This document shows, piece by piece, positions 1-9,368 of a stretch of 64,000 nt of DNA. Origin of the DNA: Sphingobacteriales bacterium. GTDB taxonomy: Bacteria; Bacteroidota; Bacteroidia; Chitinophagales; CAIOSU01. The notes beneath the pieces are model-generated. The model saw only the letters and a program-made list of their open reading frames with translations, was not told the origin of the DNA and ran no database searches. The DNA is taken from contig JAIXOI010000004.1 of assembly GCA_027486795.1 (NCBI GenBank), forward strand, positions 51,378 through 115,377, written 5' to 3'. Every line of letters starts with the position of its first letter. The stretch's first letter is position 1. The translations under genes were made by a program, and so were the position numbers.

Positions 1-3000
1 CCAACAGGCGTTGCTTCATCAAATGGCACTGTTTTTTGTAACGGCCTTGGTACTACGGTGCTTAGCATTCAAGGCGGTGCATTGGGCACCGGTGCACAGT
101 GGAATTGGTATAGCGGCACTTGCGGTGGTACTTTCATATCATCGGGCACTAGTTCAATTACCGTAAATCCTACTTCAAATACAACGTATTTTGTTCGTGC
201 CGAAGGTACTTGTCCTCCTCCAACAGCTTGTGCGCAAGTTACCATAAATGTAAGCTCAGGTTTAACGATTACCAGTATTGGCAAAACCGATGTTACTTGT
301 AACGGTGCCAATGACGGTACTGCTACCGTAAACGCAACGGGCGGTCAAACTCCTTACAGCTATACTTGGAGTCCAGGCTCTGGTGGTGCTACCCGAACTA
401 GTTTGGCACCCGGCAGCTATGATGTAACCGTAACCGATGCCATCGGATGTACAACTACGGGTAATGTAGTAATAAACCAACCACCGTTGTTGCAAATTAC
501 GGCCGTTGCCAAAACTGATATTAGCTGTAACGGCGCTAACGATGGAACTATAACCATTACTGCCATTGGCGGTACTGGTGCATTGCAATACACAATCAAT
601 AGCTTTGGTACGACCCAAGCATCTAACCAGTTTAGTGGCTTAGGTGTAGGTGGATACACTGTTGGTGTAATTGATGCGAATGGTTGTACTGCAGTTTACA
701 ACGCAAACCCAGTTACTATTAACCAACCAACTCCGTTGACCATAGCAGTAACAAGCACTACCGATGCTAGCTGTAGCGGTGTAAATAATGGTTCGATTAC
801 AGTAAGCGCGAGCGGCGGTACTGGCGGTTATCAATACTCTTTGAACGGTAGTCCGTTCCAAATTGGTACCGTATTTGGTAACCTTTCTGCTGGTACTTAT
901 ACCCTTTTTGTGCAAGACAACGCAGGTTGTTTGGCCAGCGTAGCCGATACTTTGGACAATATTACGTTTGTAAGCCTAACCGTTGATACTGCATACGATG
1001 TAACCTGCGCGGGCAATGCTGATGGTGGTTTTGAGGTTACCTTGTCAAATGGCGTATCTCCTTACCAATACTCTATAAACGGTATAACTTACCAAACTAG
1101 TGGTGCATTTACTGGCCTAAGCGGCGGTACTTATACTGTATTAGGCCGTGATGCTGCTGGTTGCCAAGATATTATTCAAATTACCATTTCTGAAGCCCCT
1201 GCTTTGGTAGCAGTAATTGATAGTGTTAATAATCTAACTTGTAACGGTTCAGGCTCTGGTGGAGTATTCATTAGCGTAAGCGGTGGTACCCCAGGTAGCG
1301 TACCTACTTTCAACCCATTAGCAGGTAATGTTCGCAGTGCTGCTGGTTTGAACGATGGCACTTTCTCCGCCCTTTCGAACGGTGTCCTTACTGGTCGTCC
1401 AGCGGCTAATGGTACATGCTGTAGTGCACAAGATCCACCAACAGACATTTATGAGTTTACGGTAACTACTAGTGGTTCTTATACCATAAATAACGACTAT
1501 ACTACCATATTTGATGGTTTCATGTTGCTGTACACCGATCCTCTAAACTGGAACGTTAACCCTCCTGCTACTTTTGTTGCCGGTAACGATAACTGTACAA
1601 ACTTCTTGAACTCGTGCGTAACGGTTAGCCTTACCGCGGGCCAGACATACTACTTGGTAACTACCCGTGCTACTGGTACCAATACTACCGAAACTTGGAA
1701 TACTACCTTTACTGGCCCTGGCAGCGTATTGGAAGTAACAGGTTTTGCTGCGGGGTACTCTTATGTATGGAGTAACGGAGCAATAACCCAAGACATTGAT
1801 AGTTTGGCTGCAGGTACTTACACAGTAACTGTAACGGATGGCAATGGTTGTTCAACAACCGTTTCAGCCACCATTACTCAGCCGCTTCCACTAACAGTTA
1901 GCTTAGCAAATTTGGCCCAAGTTCGTTGTAATGGTGCCTCTGATGGTGAAGTTGACATTACCGTAACTGGCGGTACCCCACCTTACACCTTTGTATGGAG
2001 CAATGGTATTTTAACTGAAGACAACACCAACTTGGTTGCAGGTACTTATGATGTAACTGTGACTGATGCAAGTGGTTGTACTGCTACTGATAGTTATACT
2101 TTGAGCGAACCAACTGCTATTGCAGTAACCGGAACTGTAGTAAATGCATCTTGCGGTGCGAGCACAACCGGTTCGGTTGACGTTTCAGTGTCTGGTGGTG
2201 TAGGTCCATACACTTACTTCTGGAGCAACGGTCAAACTACTGAAGATATTACCAGCCTGTCAGCTGGTGTATATACCATACAAGTTCAAGACAGTCGCAA
2301 TTGTATCTCTTCTGCTAGCTTTACTGTAGGCGGTGGAGCTTCGTTTGCAGTAACTGTTGACACAGTAGTTAATATTCTTTGCTACGGAGACACCACTGGT
2401 TCTATCGAAATCAGTGTTCCAGGTTCTGGTTACACTTTCATATGGTCTAATGGCGATGTTACTCAAAACTTAACCAACGTAGGTGCAGGCACTTATACCG
2501 TAACCGTTAGCGATGGAAGTGGTTGCCAAGCAGTAGCTACTGCTACAATTACTCAGCCAAGCCCATTTGTAGCTAGTGCGGTAGCAACCAATGTTACTTG
2601 CAACGGTAGCGCAAACGGCGCAATTGATGTAACCGTAAACGGAGGATTGGCACCATATACTTACGCTTGGAGCAATGGCGCAACATCACAAGATTTGACA
2701 GGTTTGGCTGGTGGCACTTACACTGCTACTATAACTGATGCCAACGGTTGCTCGTTGAGCGTATCGGCAACAGTAACTGAGCCGGTTGTATTGAGCGTGC
2801 AAGGTTCGGTGCTGGATGTGAATTGCAATGGCGGAAACAATGGTATTGTGAATGTTAGCGTGTCGGGTGGTGTTCCATCTTATACTTATGCATGGAGCAA
2901 CGGCGGTACCTCTTCAGCAATATTTAACCTTACTGCGGGCACTTATGCTGTAACGGCTACCGATGCAAACGGTTGTACTGTTACCCAAAGCTTTACTGTG

Positions 3001-6000
3001 GTTGAACCACCAGTATTCTCTGTTACTGTAACAGGTGCCGATGTGAGTTGCAACGGTGGATCTGATGGTACTGTAACGGTTACTTTGCCTAGCAGCGGCA
3101 GTGGTCCTTATAACTATAGCTGGTCAACCGGTGATACATCGCAAAACTTGACTAACGTTGATGCTGGCACTTACACTGTGGTAGTAACCAATGCAAACGG
3201 ATGTACTGCTGTAGGTACTTACACTGTAACTGAGCCAACTACTGTTTCAGTTACCCAAACGATTACTAACGTAAGCTGCAACGGTGGTTCAAATGGTTCA
3301 ATTTCTATCAGCATTGCTGGCGGAACCAGCCCTTACAATGTTTCATGGAGCAATGGCGTAACGGTACTGGCTACTACTACCTCATTGATAAGCAACCTTG
3401 CTGCCGGAACTTATACTGCAACCATAACCGATGCAAATGGTTGTGTTAGCACGGTAAGTTACTCGGTTACCCAGCCAACTGCAGTAACTGCATTTACTAC
3501 TGTAACCAATGCCGCTTGTAATGGTGCAGCTACCGGAGCCATTAACTTAACTGTTTCTGGCGGAACTATTCCATATACTTTTGCATGGAGCAATGGTGCA
3601 ACTACTGAAGATTTGACTGGCTTAGCTGCTGGTACTTATACTGTAACTATTACTGATGCAAATGGTTGTACTGCCACAACAGGCGGCACCGTTGCACAGC
3701 CTACTGCTGTGGCTGTTCAAGGTAGTGTTGTTGATGCCTCTTGTAACGGAGCTAGCGATGGCGATATTTATGTAACTCCTTCTGGCGGAACTGGTGTATT
3801 CACTTATTTGTGGAGCAACAGCGCTACTAGCCAAAACTTGATAAATGTTGCCGCCGGTACTTACTCGGTAACCGTAACTGATGCAAACGGCTGTACTGCA
3901 ACTGGTACTTATACTATAACAGACCCAGCTGCAGTAACCTCTACCCTTACGGTTACTGATGTATTGTGCTTTGGTACCGCAACTGGTAGTGTTAATTTGA
4001 CCCCAGCTGGTGGCGTTGCACCATACCGTTTCTTGTGGAGCAACTTCAGTGTTTCTGAAGATTTGACCAATGTACCTGCCGGCACTTATGTAGTGGTAAT
4101 TACAGATGTTAACGGTTGCACTTCGGTTGATACCGCTGTAGTAGGACAAAATTCACAGTTGGCCATTACTGGCACTGAAACGAACGTAACTTGCTTTGGT
4201 GCAAACGACGGCTCAGTGCTTGTAGTAGTAACAGGCGGCGTTGCCCCTTACACATACGCTTGGTCTAGTGGCGGAACCGCCGACCTAGAGCAAGGTCTTG
4301 CCCCAGGTACTTACACTGTAACTGCTACCGATGATGCAGGTTGTACAATCGAAGCTTCTTACACTATTACTGGTCCATCAGAATTATTGGGTAGCGGAGT
4401 GGTAACTAACGTAACTTGTAATGGCAGCGACAATGGCGCCATAAACCTAACCGTTGCTGGCGGCACTGCCCCGTACACTTATTTGTGGAGCAATAACGAA
4501 ACTACAGAAGACGTAACCGGATTGGCAGCAGCTACTTACTCGGTAACTTTGACTGATGATAATGGTTGTCAGTTCTCTGATACTTTTGATATAACCCAAC
4601 CAGATTCATTGCTTACTTCTATTACAAATATTGATGCCAACTGTAATGGCGCAAGCAACGGTTCGGCTTCATTGACGGTAACAGGAGGCACTGGTCCTTA
4701 TACTTACTTCTGGTCAAACTTCCGTTTCACTAAGGATGTTTTCGGATTAACTGCTGATGAGTATTTTGTATTGGTTACCGATGCAAATGGTTGCCAAGCA
4801 GTTGATAGCGTTTCTATCGGCGAGCCAACTTTGCTAACCGTTACTGGTTCGGCTAAAGGTGCAGGTTGCGGTAACGAAGCCCGTGGTGCGGTTGATATAA
4901 CTGTAACAGGTGGCACAACTCCTTACACTTTCTTGTGGAGCACAGGTGATGTATCTGAAGACATTACTGGTTTGGGTACTGGCACCTATTGCGTTACTAT
5001 AACCGATGCAAACGGTTGTGAGGCGTTCTTCTGTGCTGTTGTATCTGCTTATCCTTTGCCAGTAGCTAACTTCAGTGCTTCGCTTGCTTGCGACGACCAA
5101 GAGGTTGCCTTTACCAATGCATCTAGCATTTCTGCTGGTTCATTGAGTTATTTCTGGGAGTTTGGCGATGGCGATACTACTTCTGACCAAGACCCAATTC
5201 ATATCTACACTGCTCCTGGTACTTATTCAGTATCGTTGATTGCTACTTCTAGCGAAGGTTGTACCGATACATTAGTGCAAAGCCTAGTGGTAAACCCTAC
5301 ACCAGATGCTACCATTACAGCAAATGGTTTAACAGGAAGTGTATGTAGCGGTGATAGCGTATTGCTTGAAGCGCCAACTGGAGCAGGATACAGCTACCTA
5401 TGGAGCAATGGAGATACTACCCAAAACATCACCGTTTATACCTCAGGCACTTATGGTGTTGTAATTACTAGCAGTGCGTTGTGTAACGGTATTGGCGAAA
5501 TTGAAGTAGGCGTGTTCAGCGAAGCTGCGGTAACTATTTCTCAAGATACTACTGTAAGTTTAGGCTACAGCACTACACTTGAGGCAACCGGTGGTATTGC
5601 TTACGAATGGTCTCCTTCAACTACCTTGGATAACCCACTAACTGGTACTCCGATAGCCACACCGTTTGAGTTGACTACTTACACTGTTACCGTTACCGTA
5701 TCAGACGGATGTATAACCACCCGCGAAGTAACGGTTACTGTGAATGAAGATTTCCGAGTTGACGTTCCGAACCTATTCACACCTAACGGTGACGGAATTA
5801 ACGATTTCTTGGTTATCGATAACATCTTTACTTACCAAGTGAATTTGATGATATTCAACCGTTGGGGCACTGAAGTGTACGCATCAAATGCATATCAAAA
5901 CGATTGGAACGGTACTAACGATAGCGGTGATGACCTAACAGATGGTACTTACTACTATGTTATTACTGTTGGAAGTAAAGTCTACAAAGGCGCTATAACC

Positions 6001-6012
6001 ATCTTACGTTAA
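1..6012 (+). CDS. Giant SprB-repeat cell-surface adhesin, T9SS cargo (5' truncated by window)
   Basis: The frame is open from base 1, so the N-terminus lies outside the window; about 2003 codons are visible. After an Ig-like stretch there are 19 SprB-type repeats of roughly 80 residues, each with a Cys-Asn-Gly-like motif, a GG..PYTY.WSNG core and an AGTYTVTVTDANGC ending. Then come a PKD domain (FWEFGDGD near nt 5150), another Ig-like unit and a gliding-motility-associated C-terminal domain beginning near nt 5760 (LFTPNGDGIND) and ending in KGAITILR. Family knowledge: such proteins are exported by the type IX secretion system and act as mobile surface adhesins in gliding. The following gene is a PorP/SprF protein, the usual partner. 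Repeat 5 carries a large insertion. Confidence 0.93.
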   Translation, partial: PTGVASSNGTVFCNGLGTTVLSIQGGALGTGAQWNWYSGTCGGTFISSGTSSITVNPTSNTTYFVRAEGTCPPPTACAQVTINVSSGLTITSIGKTDVTCNGANDGTATVNATGGQTPYSYTWSPGSGGATRTSLAPGSYDVTVTDAIGCTTTGNVVINQPPLLQITAVAKTDISCNGANDGTITITAIGGTGALQYTINSFGTTQASNQFSGLGVGGYTVGVIDANGCTAVYNANPVTINQPTPLTIAVTSTTDASCSGVNNGSITVSASGGTGGYQYSLNGSPFQIGTVFGNLSAGTYTLFVQDNAGCLASVADTLDNITFVSLTVDTAYDVTCAGNADGGFEVTLSNGVSPYQYSINGITYQTSGAFTGLSGGTYTVLGRDAAGCQDIIQITISEAPALVAVIDSVNNLTCNGSGSGGVFISVSGGTPGSVPTFNPLAGNVRSAAGLNDGTFSALSNGVLTGRPAANGTCCSAQDPPTDIYEFTVTTSGSYTINNDYTTIFDGFMLLYTDPLNWNVNPPATFVAGNDNCTNFLNSCVTVSLTAGQTYYLVTTRATGTNTTETWNTTFTGPGSVLEVTGFAAGYSYVWSNGAITQDIDSLAAGTYTVTVTDGNGCSTTVSATITQPLPLTVSLANLAQVRCNGASDGEVDITVTGGTPPYTFVWSNGILTEDNTNLVAGTYDVTVTDASGCTATDSYTLSEPTAIAVTGTVVNASCGASTTGSVDVSVSGGVGPYTYFWSNGQTTEDITSLSAGVYTIQVQDSRNCISSASFTVGGGASFAVTVDTVVNILCYGDTTGSIEISVPGSGYTFIWSNGDVTQNLTNVGAGTYTVTVSDGSGCQAVATATITQPSPFVASAVATNVTCNGSANGAIDVTVNGGLAPYTYAWSNGATSQDLTGLAGGTYTATITDANGCSLSVSATVTEPVVLSVQGSVLDVNCNGGNNGIVNVSVSGGVPSYTYAWSNGGTSSAIFNLTAGTYAVTATDANGCTVTQSFTVVEPPVFSVTVTGADVSCNGGSDGTVTVTLPSSGSGPYNYSWSTGDTSQNLTNVDAGTYTVVVTNANGCTAVGTYTVTEPTTVSVTQTITNVSCNGGSNGSISISIAGGTSPYNVSWSNGVTVLATTTSLISNLAAGTYTATITDANGCVSTVSYSVTQPTAVTAFTTVTNAACNGAATGAINLTVSGGTIPYTFAWSNGATTEDLTGLAAGTYTVTITDANGCTATTGGTVAQPTAVAVQGSVVDASCNGASDGDIYVTPSGGTGVFTYLWSNSATSQNLINVAAGTYSVTVTDANGCTATGTYTITDPAAVTSTLTVTDVLCFGTATGSVNLTPAGGVAPYRFLWSNFSVSEDLTNVPAGTYVVVITDVNGCTSVDTAVVGQNSQLAITGTETNVTCFGANDGSVLVVVTGGVAPYTYAWSSGGTADLEQGLAPGTYTVTATDDAGCTIEASYTITGPSELLGSGVVTNVTCNGSDNGAINLTVAGGTAPYTYLWSNNETTEDVTGLAAATYSVTLTDDNGCQFSDTFDITQPDSLLTSITNIDANCNGASNGSASLTVTGGTGPYTYFWSNFRFTKDVFGLTADEYFVLVTDANGCQAVDSVSIGEPTLLTVTGSAKGAGCGNEARGAVDITVTGGTTPYTFLWSTGDVSEDITGLGTGTYCVTITDANGCEAFFCAVVSAYPLPVANFSASLACDDQEVAFTNASSISAGSLSYFWEFGDGDTTSDQDPIHIYTAPGTYSVSLIATSSEGCTDTLVQSLVVNPTPDATITANGLTGSVCSGDSVLLEAPTGAGYSYLWSNGDTTQNITVYTSGTYGVVITSSALCNGIGEIEVGVFSEAAVTISQDTTVSLGYSTTLEATGGIAYEWSPSTTLDNPLTGTPIATPFELTTYTVTVTVSDGCITTREVTVTVNEDFRVDVPNLFTPNGDGINDFLVIDNIFTYQVNLMIFNRWGTEVYASNAYQNDWNGTNDSGDDLTDGTYYYVITVGSKVYKGAITILR
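256..5052 (+). repeat. Array of 19 SprB-type coding repeats
   Basis: Nineteen tandem units of about 240 bp inside the adhesin gene, each recognisable by a CNGxxxGxI/V-like start and a TYTVTVTDANGC-like end. They differ clearly in sequence from one another, so this is an old, diversified array rather than a recent expansion. Unit 5 (starting near nt 1235) is interrupted by about 150 codons. Confidence 0.85.
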
Positions 6013-6051
6013 TTGAACCAAATAGCTAACAACAACTAACCATATTCCATC

Positions 6052-7509
6052 ATGAAAAGGTTCTTTTGGTTAATACTGGTAATCTTCCTGGCTAGCCCTG
6101 CTATCGCTCAGCAAGTTCCATTGTATAGTCAATACTCGCTCAATCCGTTTCTTTACAATCCGGCTTTTACGGGTGTAAGGCAAGGATTTAATGCCAACTT
6201 GGTTTATCGTAAAATGTGGACCGACATTAAAGGTGCGCCCGAAACCCGCGCACTTACCCTTGATGGTTCTATTTTGGATAATAAAGTAGGCTTAGGAGCT
6301 TATGTATATCAAGATTTTACCGACATTCTAGAGCGTTTCGGTGCAAATCTTTCTTATGCTTATTACATCAAGTTTAAGAAAGACATGCGCTTGGGTATCG
6401 GTATTTCTGCTGGCATCCAACAAACTAGAGTTGATTGGGAGCGTGCAAACACAGGTAACGATATCATTGACCCTGTTGTGATGACCAACACAGGTTCAGG
6501 TATGAACTTTGATGGTTCGGCTGGTATCAGCTTTATCTGGAAAGGTTTGAAAGCAGGCTTTGCTATACCTCAATTGGTAGAAACTAACATCCGCTACATC
6601 AATAACGATTCGCCAACTTCTTATCAATTGGCCCGTCACTATTTGGTGAATGCTTCTTATGACATTCCAGTTATTAAGGACAAATTCTTTATCGAGCCAT
6701 TGGCTATGTTCCGTGTAACGAAAGGAATGTCTTACCAGTTTGATATTGGTAGCTCTTTCCGATACAAAGATTTCCTTTGGGTATCGGCCATGTATCGTTA
6801 TGATTATGCTGTTACTTTTGGCGGTGGTATCAAAGTTCACGATCGCCTTACAGTTGGTTACTCTTATGACTATAGCGTAAATAGCCTTCAAAACTACTCT
6901 GGTGGTACTCACGAAATGTTTGTTGGTATTAAGTTTGGTAAGAAAGAAGATAAAGGTATGATTGAGGCCATCCAACAGCTTCAACAGAACCAGCAGTTGC
7001 AACAAGAACAAATCAATAAAATTGATCTTAAAACTGACTCAGTAAGTCAAATAAACAATGACCTAAAGAATCAGAACAATCAATTGCAAGCTGATGTCCA
7101 AGCTCGCGATGCTAAAATAAAAGAGCTAGAGGGCCAAGTAAATACTATTTTGAACGATTTGGCTAGGAAGGATTCAATGTTGACGGGTACCAAACCAAGC
7201 TTACCTTCTGACATTGTTTACGATGGTGGTGACGATGACTTATTGTTTATTACTGGTGAGCCATCTGGCAACTACTTTATGGTTGTGTCTTCGGTAAGAA
7301 CCGAGTCGCAAGCACGCAAGTTGGCTAAAGACTACCAGAAAGAAGGACATAAAGTGGGTGTTGTGTATAACAAACGTCGTACTTGGTACTATATTTTTCT
7401 GGAGCAGCCAGGTACGCTTGAAGATGGTTTGAAAGAACTTTATCAATTGCGTAAAAAAGATGAATTTAAGGATGCTTGGATTCACGTTTATGATAAGGAT
7501 AAAAAGTAG
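6052..7509 (+). CDS. PorP/SprF family T9SS membrane protein with coiled coil and SPOR-like C-terminus
   Basis: 485 aa. Signal peptide (residues 1-20, ending PAIAQ) followed by the typical PorP/SprF start QVPLYSQYSLNPFLYNPAFTG and an outer-membrane barrel to about residue 300. Unlike the usual ~300-aa family member it continues with a Gln-rich coiled coil (about 301-378, QQLQQNQQLQQEQ) and a final ~80-residue module (about 405-485, GNYFMVVSSVRTESQARKLA) that looks SPOR-like. It begins 39 bp after the SprB-like adhesin and is followed by a terminator, so the two form an operon. Known role of the family: partner needed to export or anchor its cognate SprB-like adhesin. The SPOR-like assignment is by eye. 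Confidence 0.88.
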   Translation: MKRFFWLILVIFLASPAIAQQVPLYSQYSLNPFLYNPAFTGVRQGFNANLVYRKMWTDIKGAPETRALTLDGSILDNKVGLGAYVYQDFTDILERFGANLSYAYYIKFKKDMRLGIGISAGIQQTRVDWERANTGNDIIDPVVMTNTGSGMNFDGSAGISFIWKGLKAGFAIPQLVETNIRYINNDSPTSYQLARHYLVNASYDIPVIKDKFFIEPLAMFRVTKGMSYQFDIGSSFRYKDFLWVSAMYRYDYAVTFGGGIKVHDRLTVGYSYDYSVNSLQNYSGGTHEMFVGIKFGKKEDKGMIEAIQQLQQNQQLQQEQINKIDLKTDSVSQINNDLKNQNNQLQADVQARDAKIKELEGQVNTILNDLARKDSMLTGTKPSLPSDIVYDGGDDDLLFITGEPSGNYFMVVSSVRTESQARKLAKDYQKEGHKVGVVYNKRRTWYYIFLEQPGTLEDGLKELYQLRKKDEFKDAWIHVYDKDKK

Positions 7510-7528
7510 TAACCCGCTATTAGTAAAT

Positions 7529-7569
7529 GAAAAATCCCCGTCTGGCTTAGCGCTCGACGGGGATTTTTT
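7529..7569 (+). terminator. Intrinsic terminator after the adhesin/SprF operon
   Basis: A 13-bp perfect stem (AAAAATCCCCGTC paired with GACGGGGATTTTT) with a 13-nt loop and a final run of six T lies 20 bp after the SprF stop codon. The A-rich left arm makes it bidirectional, so it can also end the convergent lipoprotein gene. Confidence 0.85.
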
Positions 7570-7589
7570 ATACTAAATTTTTGACTTTG

Positions 7590-7910
7590 TTAAAGGGGGC
7601 TTTCAATTTTATGCACGTATATCTGCCCATCAACGTCGGTTCTGTTTAAGCAATCGGGCCGGTTTTTTAAGTCTCGGTAGGTTACCACCACTGGCAGCGA
7701 ATCTACTAAATACGCATCAGGCATATTACGGGGTTGGTACTGTATGTCGGGCGGAAAACTTACTAACCATCCGCAACCACCATCAATAAATTCTCCGGTC
7801 CAAACAACATAACCAGTGCGTACCGAAAAGGGCTCTTTTGTGCATCCTGAAGAGACAAGAAGCATACTGGCAAATGCTAGCGATGCAAGGTTTCTGAGTG
7901 ACAATGACAT
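7590..7910 (-). CDS. Small hypothetical lipoprotein
   Basis: 106 aa from the ATG at 7908-7910; the frame is open further upstream, but this start gives a clean lipoprotein signal peptide (MSLSLRNLASLAFASMLLVSSGC) with the acylated Cys at residue 23. The mature part is short and polar, with several Cys and Tyr residues, and I do not recognise a family. It is convergent with the adhesin operon across the shared terminator and divergent from the next gene. Confidence 0.6.
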   Translation of the reverse strand: MSLSLRNLASLAFASMLLVSSGCTKEPFSVRTGYVVWTGEFIDGGCGWLVSFPPDIQYQPRNMPDAYLVDSLPVVVTYRDLKNRPDCLNRTDVDGQIYVHKIESPL

Positions 7911-8014
7911 AGGGAGTAGGTTCAATGCCTTGAAATTAAGAAAATCTAGGCTAAAACAACTATACCCTTTACGTTTTAGTACTTTGTGGATAGTAAATCG
8001 GGGCAATTTGTTTT

Positions 8015-8022
8015 TATATTTG
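8015..8022 (+). promoter_or_regulatory. Probable -7 box TATATTTG
   Basis: TATATTTG matches the Bacteroidota -7 consensus TAnnTTTG and lies 26 bp before the ATG at 8049. A well-spaced -33 TTG was not found, so confidence is limited. Confidence 0.4.
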
Positions 8023-8048
8023 CACAACTTCTTCAAAAAAACCCATTT

Positions 8049-9368
8049 ATGTTTCAAAAATCTACCCTTCTTGTTGCACTTACCTTGTTTTTGGTAGTGG
8101 GCATTAATACTATTGTTTTTACCTCTTCAAGCCAACCTCCGAGTGGGCATACTGGCGCACCTGGCGAAAATACTTGTGCAAAAGCGGGTTGTCACGATTC
8201 TAATACAGCTGCAGCTACGTCGCTTTTTTCGTTTGATACTGCGCCAACTGGCGGTTTTGCCAACGGCTACACACCAGGCACCTCGTATAACGTGTTTTTG
8301 AACGTAAACGCCCTGCCTAGCCCATCGAGCACCTCACCACGCAATGGTTTCGAGATTGTAGCCTTGGATGCGAGCAATAACCAAGCAGGTACATTTACAA
8401 TTACCAACACAACCCTTACTACAAAGACCACGCAAACATCAAGGGAGTATGTTGGGCATAAAAATGCTAGCAGCACCGCAGCTTGGACTTTTAAGTGGGA
8501 TGCTCCTGCCGCAGGAACAGGTGCAGTTACTTTTTATGCAATTGCCAATATGTCGAACAACAATAACTCAGATGGTGGTGACAGGATTTATACCCAGTCT
8601 TTTACTATAGCTGAAGCAACGGTAAACCCTTGCGCCAATTTCAGTTCGTTTATCTCTACCCCGGGCAATGCTACTTCATTTTGTGTAGGCCAATCATTGG
8701 CGCTTTCGGCTGGATCTACAGGTGGTGGCGGCGCGGCTTCTTACGACTGGAGTACAGGCGGAACAAACCAAACTGAGACGGTAAGTGCGGCCAATACCTA
8801 CACTGTAACAGTAACTGATGGTGCGTGTACCAGTACTAGTTCCATTACCATAACCAGTATTAACGCCGGAGTTGCCAATTTTACCACTTCAGTAACCAAT
8901 AGCGATGTAGTTATCAATAACAGCTCTACAGGCGTTAATGGCAATTATACTTGGGATTTTGGCAATGGCCAAAGCTATGCGGATAACAGCGCTTCATTTA
9001 CCTATACGTATGCGGCTCCGGGTACTTACACCATTGGCTTAAGTTATACTGACGTGTGCGGCACGGTTCAAACCAGTTCACAATCGGTTACCATTACCAC
9101 CGTTGGTGTATCTGATTTAGGTTTGGCTAACGCACTTAGCGTTTATCCTAATCCCATTAATAGCCAAGCGAGCATTAACATTACTGGTTTTAATGGAAGC
9201 GAGTATCAGTTTACGTTGCTTGATATAGCTGGCAAAATGGTTCATAAAACACAAGGTGTTGTTGGCACGCCAATGTATATCAATCGCGACGGATTGCAAA
9301 GTGGTATATACTTCTATAATGTTACTTTGAATGGCCAAACTGCTCAAGGCAAATTGTTGATTGACTAA
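8049..9368 (+). CDS. T9SS cargo with reeler-like/choice-of-anchor V domain, PKD domain and type A sorting domain
   Basis: 439 aa from the ATG at 8049, chosen because it gives a signal peptide (MFQKSTLLVALTLFLVVG); the frame is open upstream without one. The mature N-terminus PPSGHTGAPGENTCAKAGCHDS has the Gly-rich, Cys..CysHis signature of choice-of-anchor V / reeler-like secreted proteins, here C-x4-CH. An Ig-like stretch (SYDWSTGGTNQTETV) and a PKD domain (YTWDFGNGQSY) follow. The last ~80 residues (LSVYPNPINSQASI ... SGIYFYNVTLNGQTAQGKLLID) are a T9SS type A sorting domain. Surface or secreted location is inferred; ligand unknown. The stop overlaps the stop of the convergent gene by 4 bp. 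Confidence 0.82.
   Translation: MFQKSTLLVALTLFLVVGINTIVFTSSSQPPSGHTGAPGENTCAKAGCHDSNTAAATSLFSFDTAPTGGFANGYTPGTSYNVFLNVNALPSPSSTSPRNGFEIVALDASNNQAGTFTITNTTLTTKTTQTSREYVGHKNASSTAAWTFKWDAPAAGTGAVTFYAIANMSNNNNSDGGDRIYTQSFTIAEATVNPCANFSSFISTPGNATSFCVGQSLALSAGSTGGGGAASYDWSTGGTNQTETVSAANTYTVTVTDGACTSTSSITITSINAGVANFTTSVTNSDVVINNSSTGVNGNYTWDFGNGQSYADNSASFTYTYAAPGTYTIGLSYTDVCGTVQTSSQSVTITTVGVSDLGLANALSVYPNPINSQASINITGFNGSEYQFTLLDIAGKMVHKTQGVVGTPMYINRDGLQSGIYFYNVTLNGQTAQGKLLID

Noticed and set aside
3622..4149. 175-aa minus-strand frame inside the SprB-type gene
   Set aside because: It is a shadow of the repeated coding sequence; composition is not protein-like and no start signal is seen.
7986..8048. 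Longer N-terminus of the PKD cargo protein (start 7986)
   Set aside because: The extension would bury the signal peptide and overlap the promoter-like TATATTTG.
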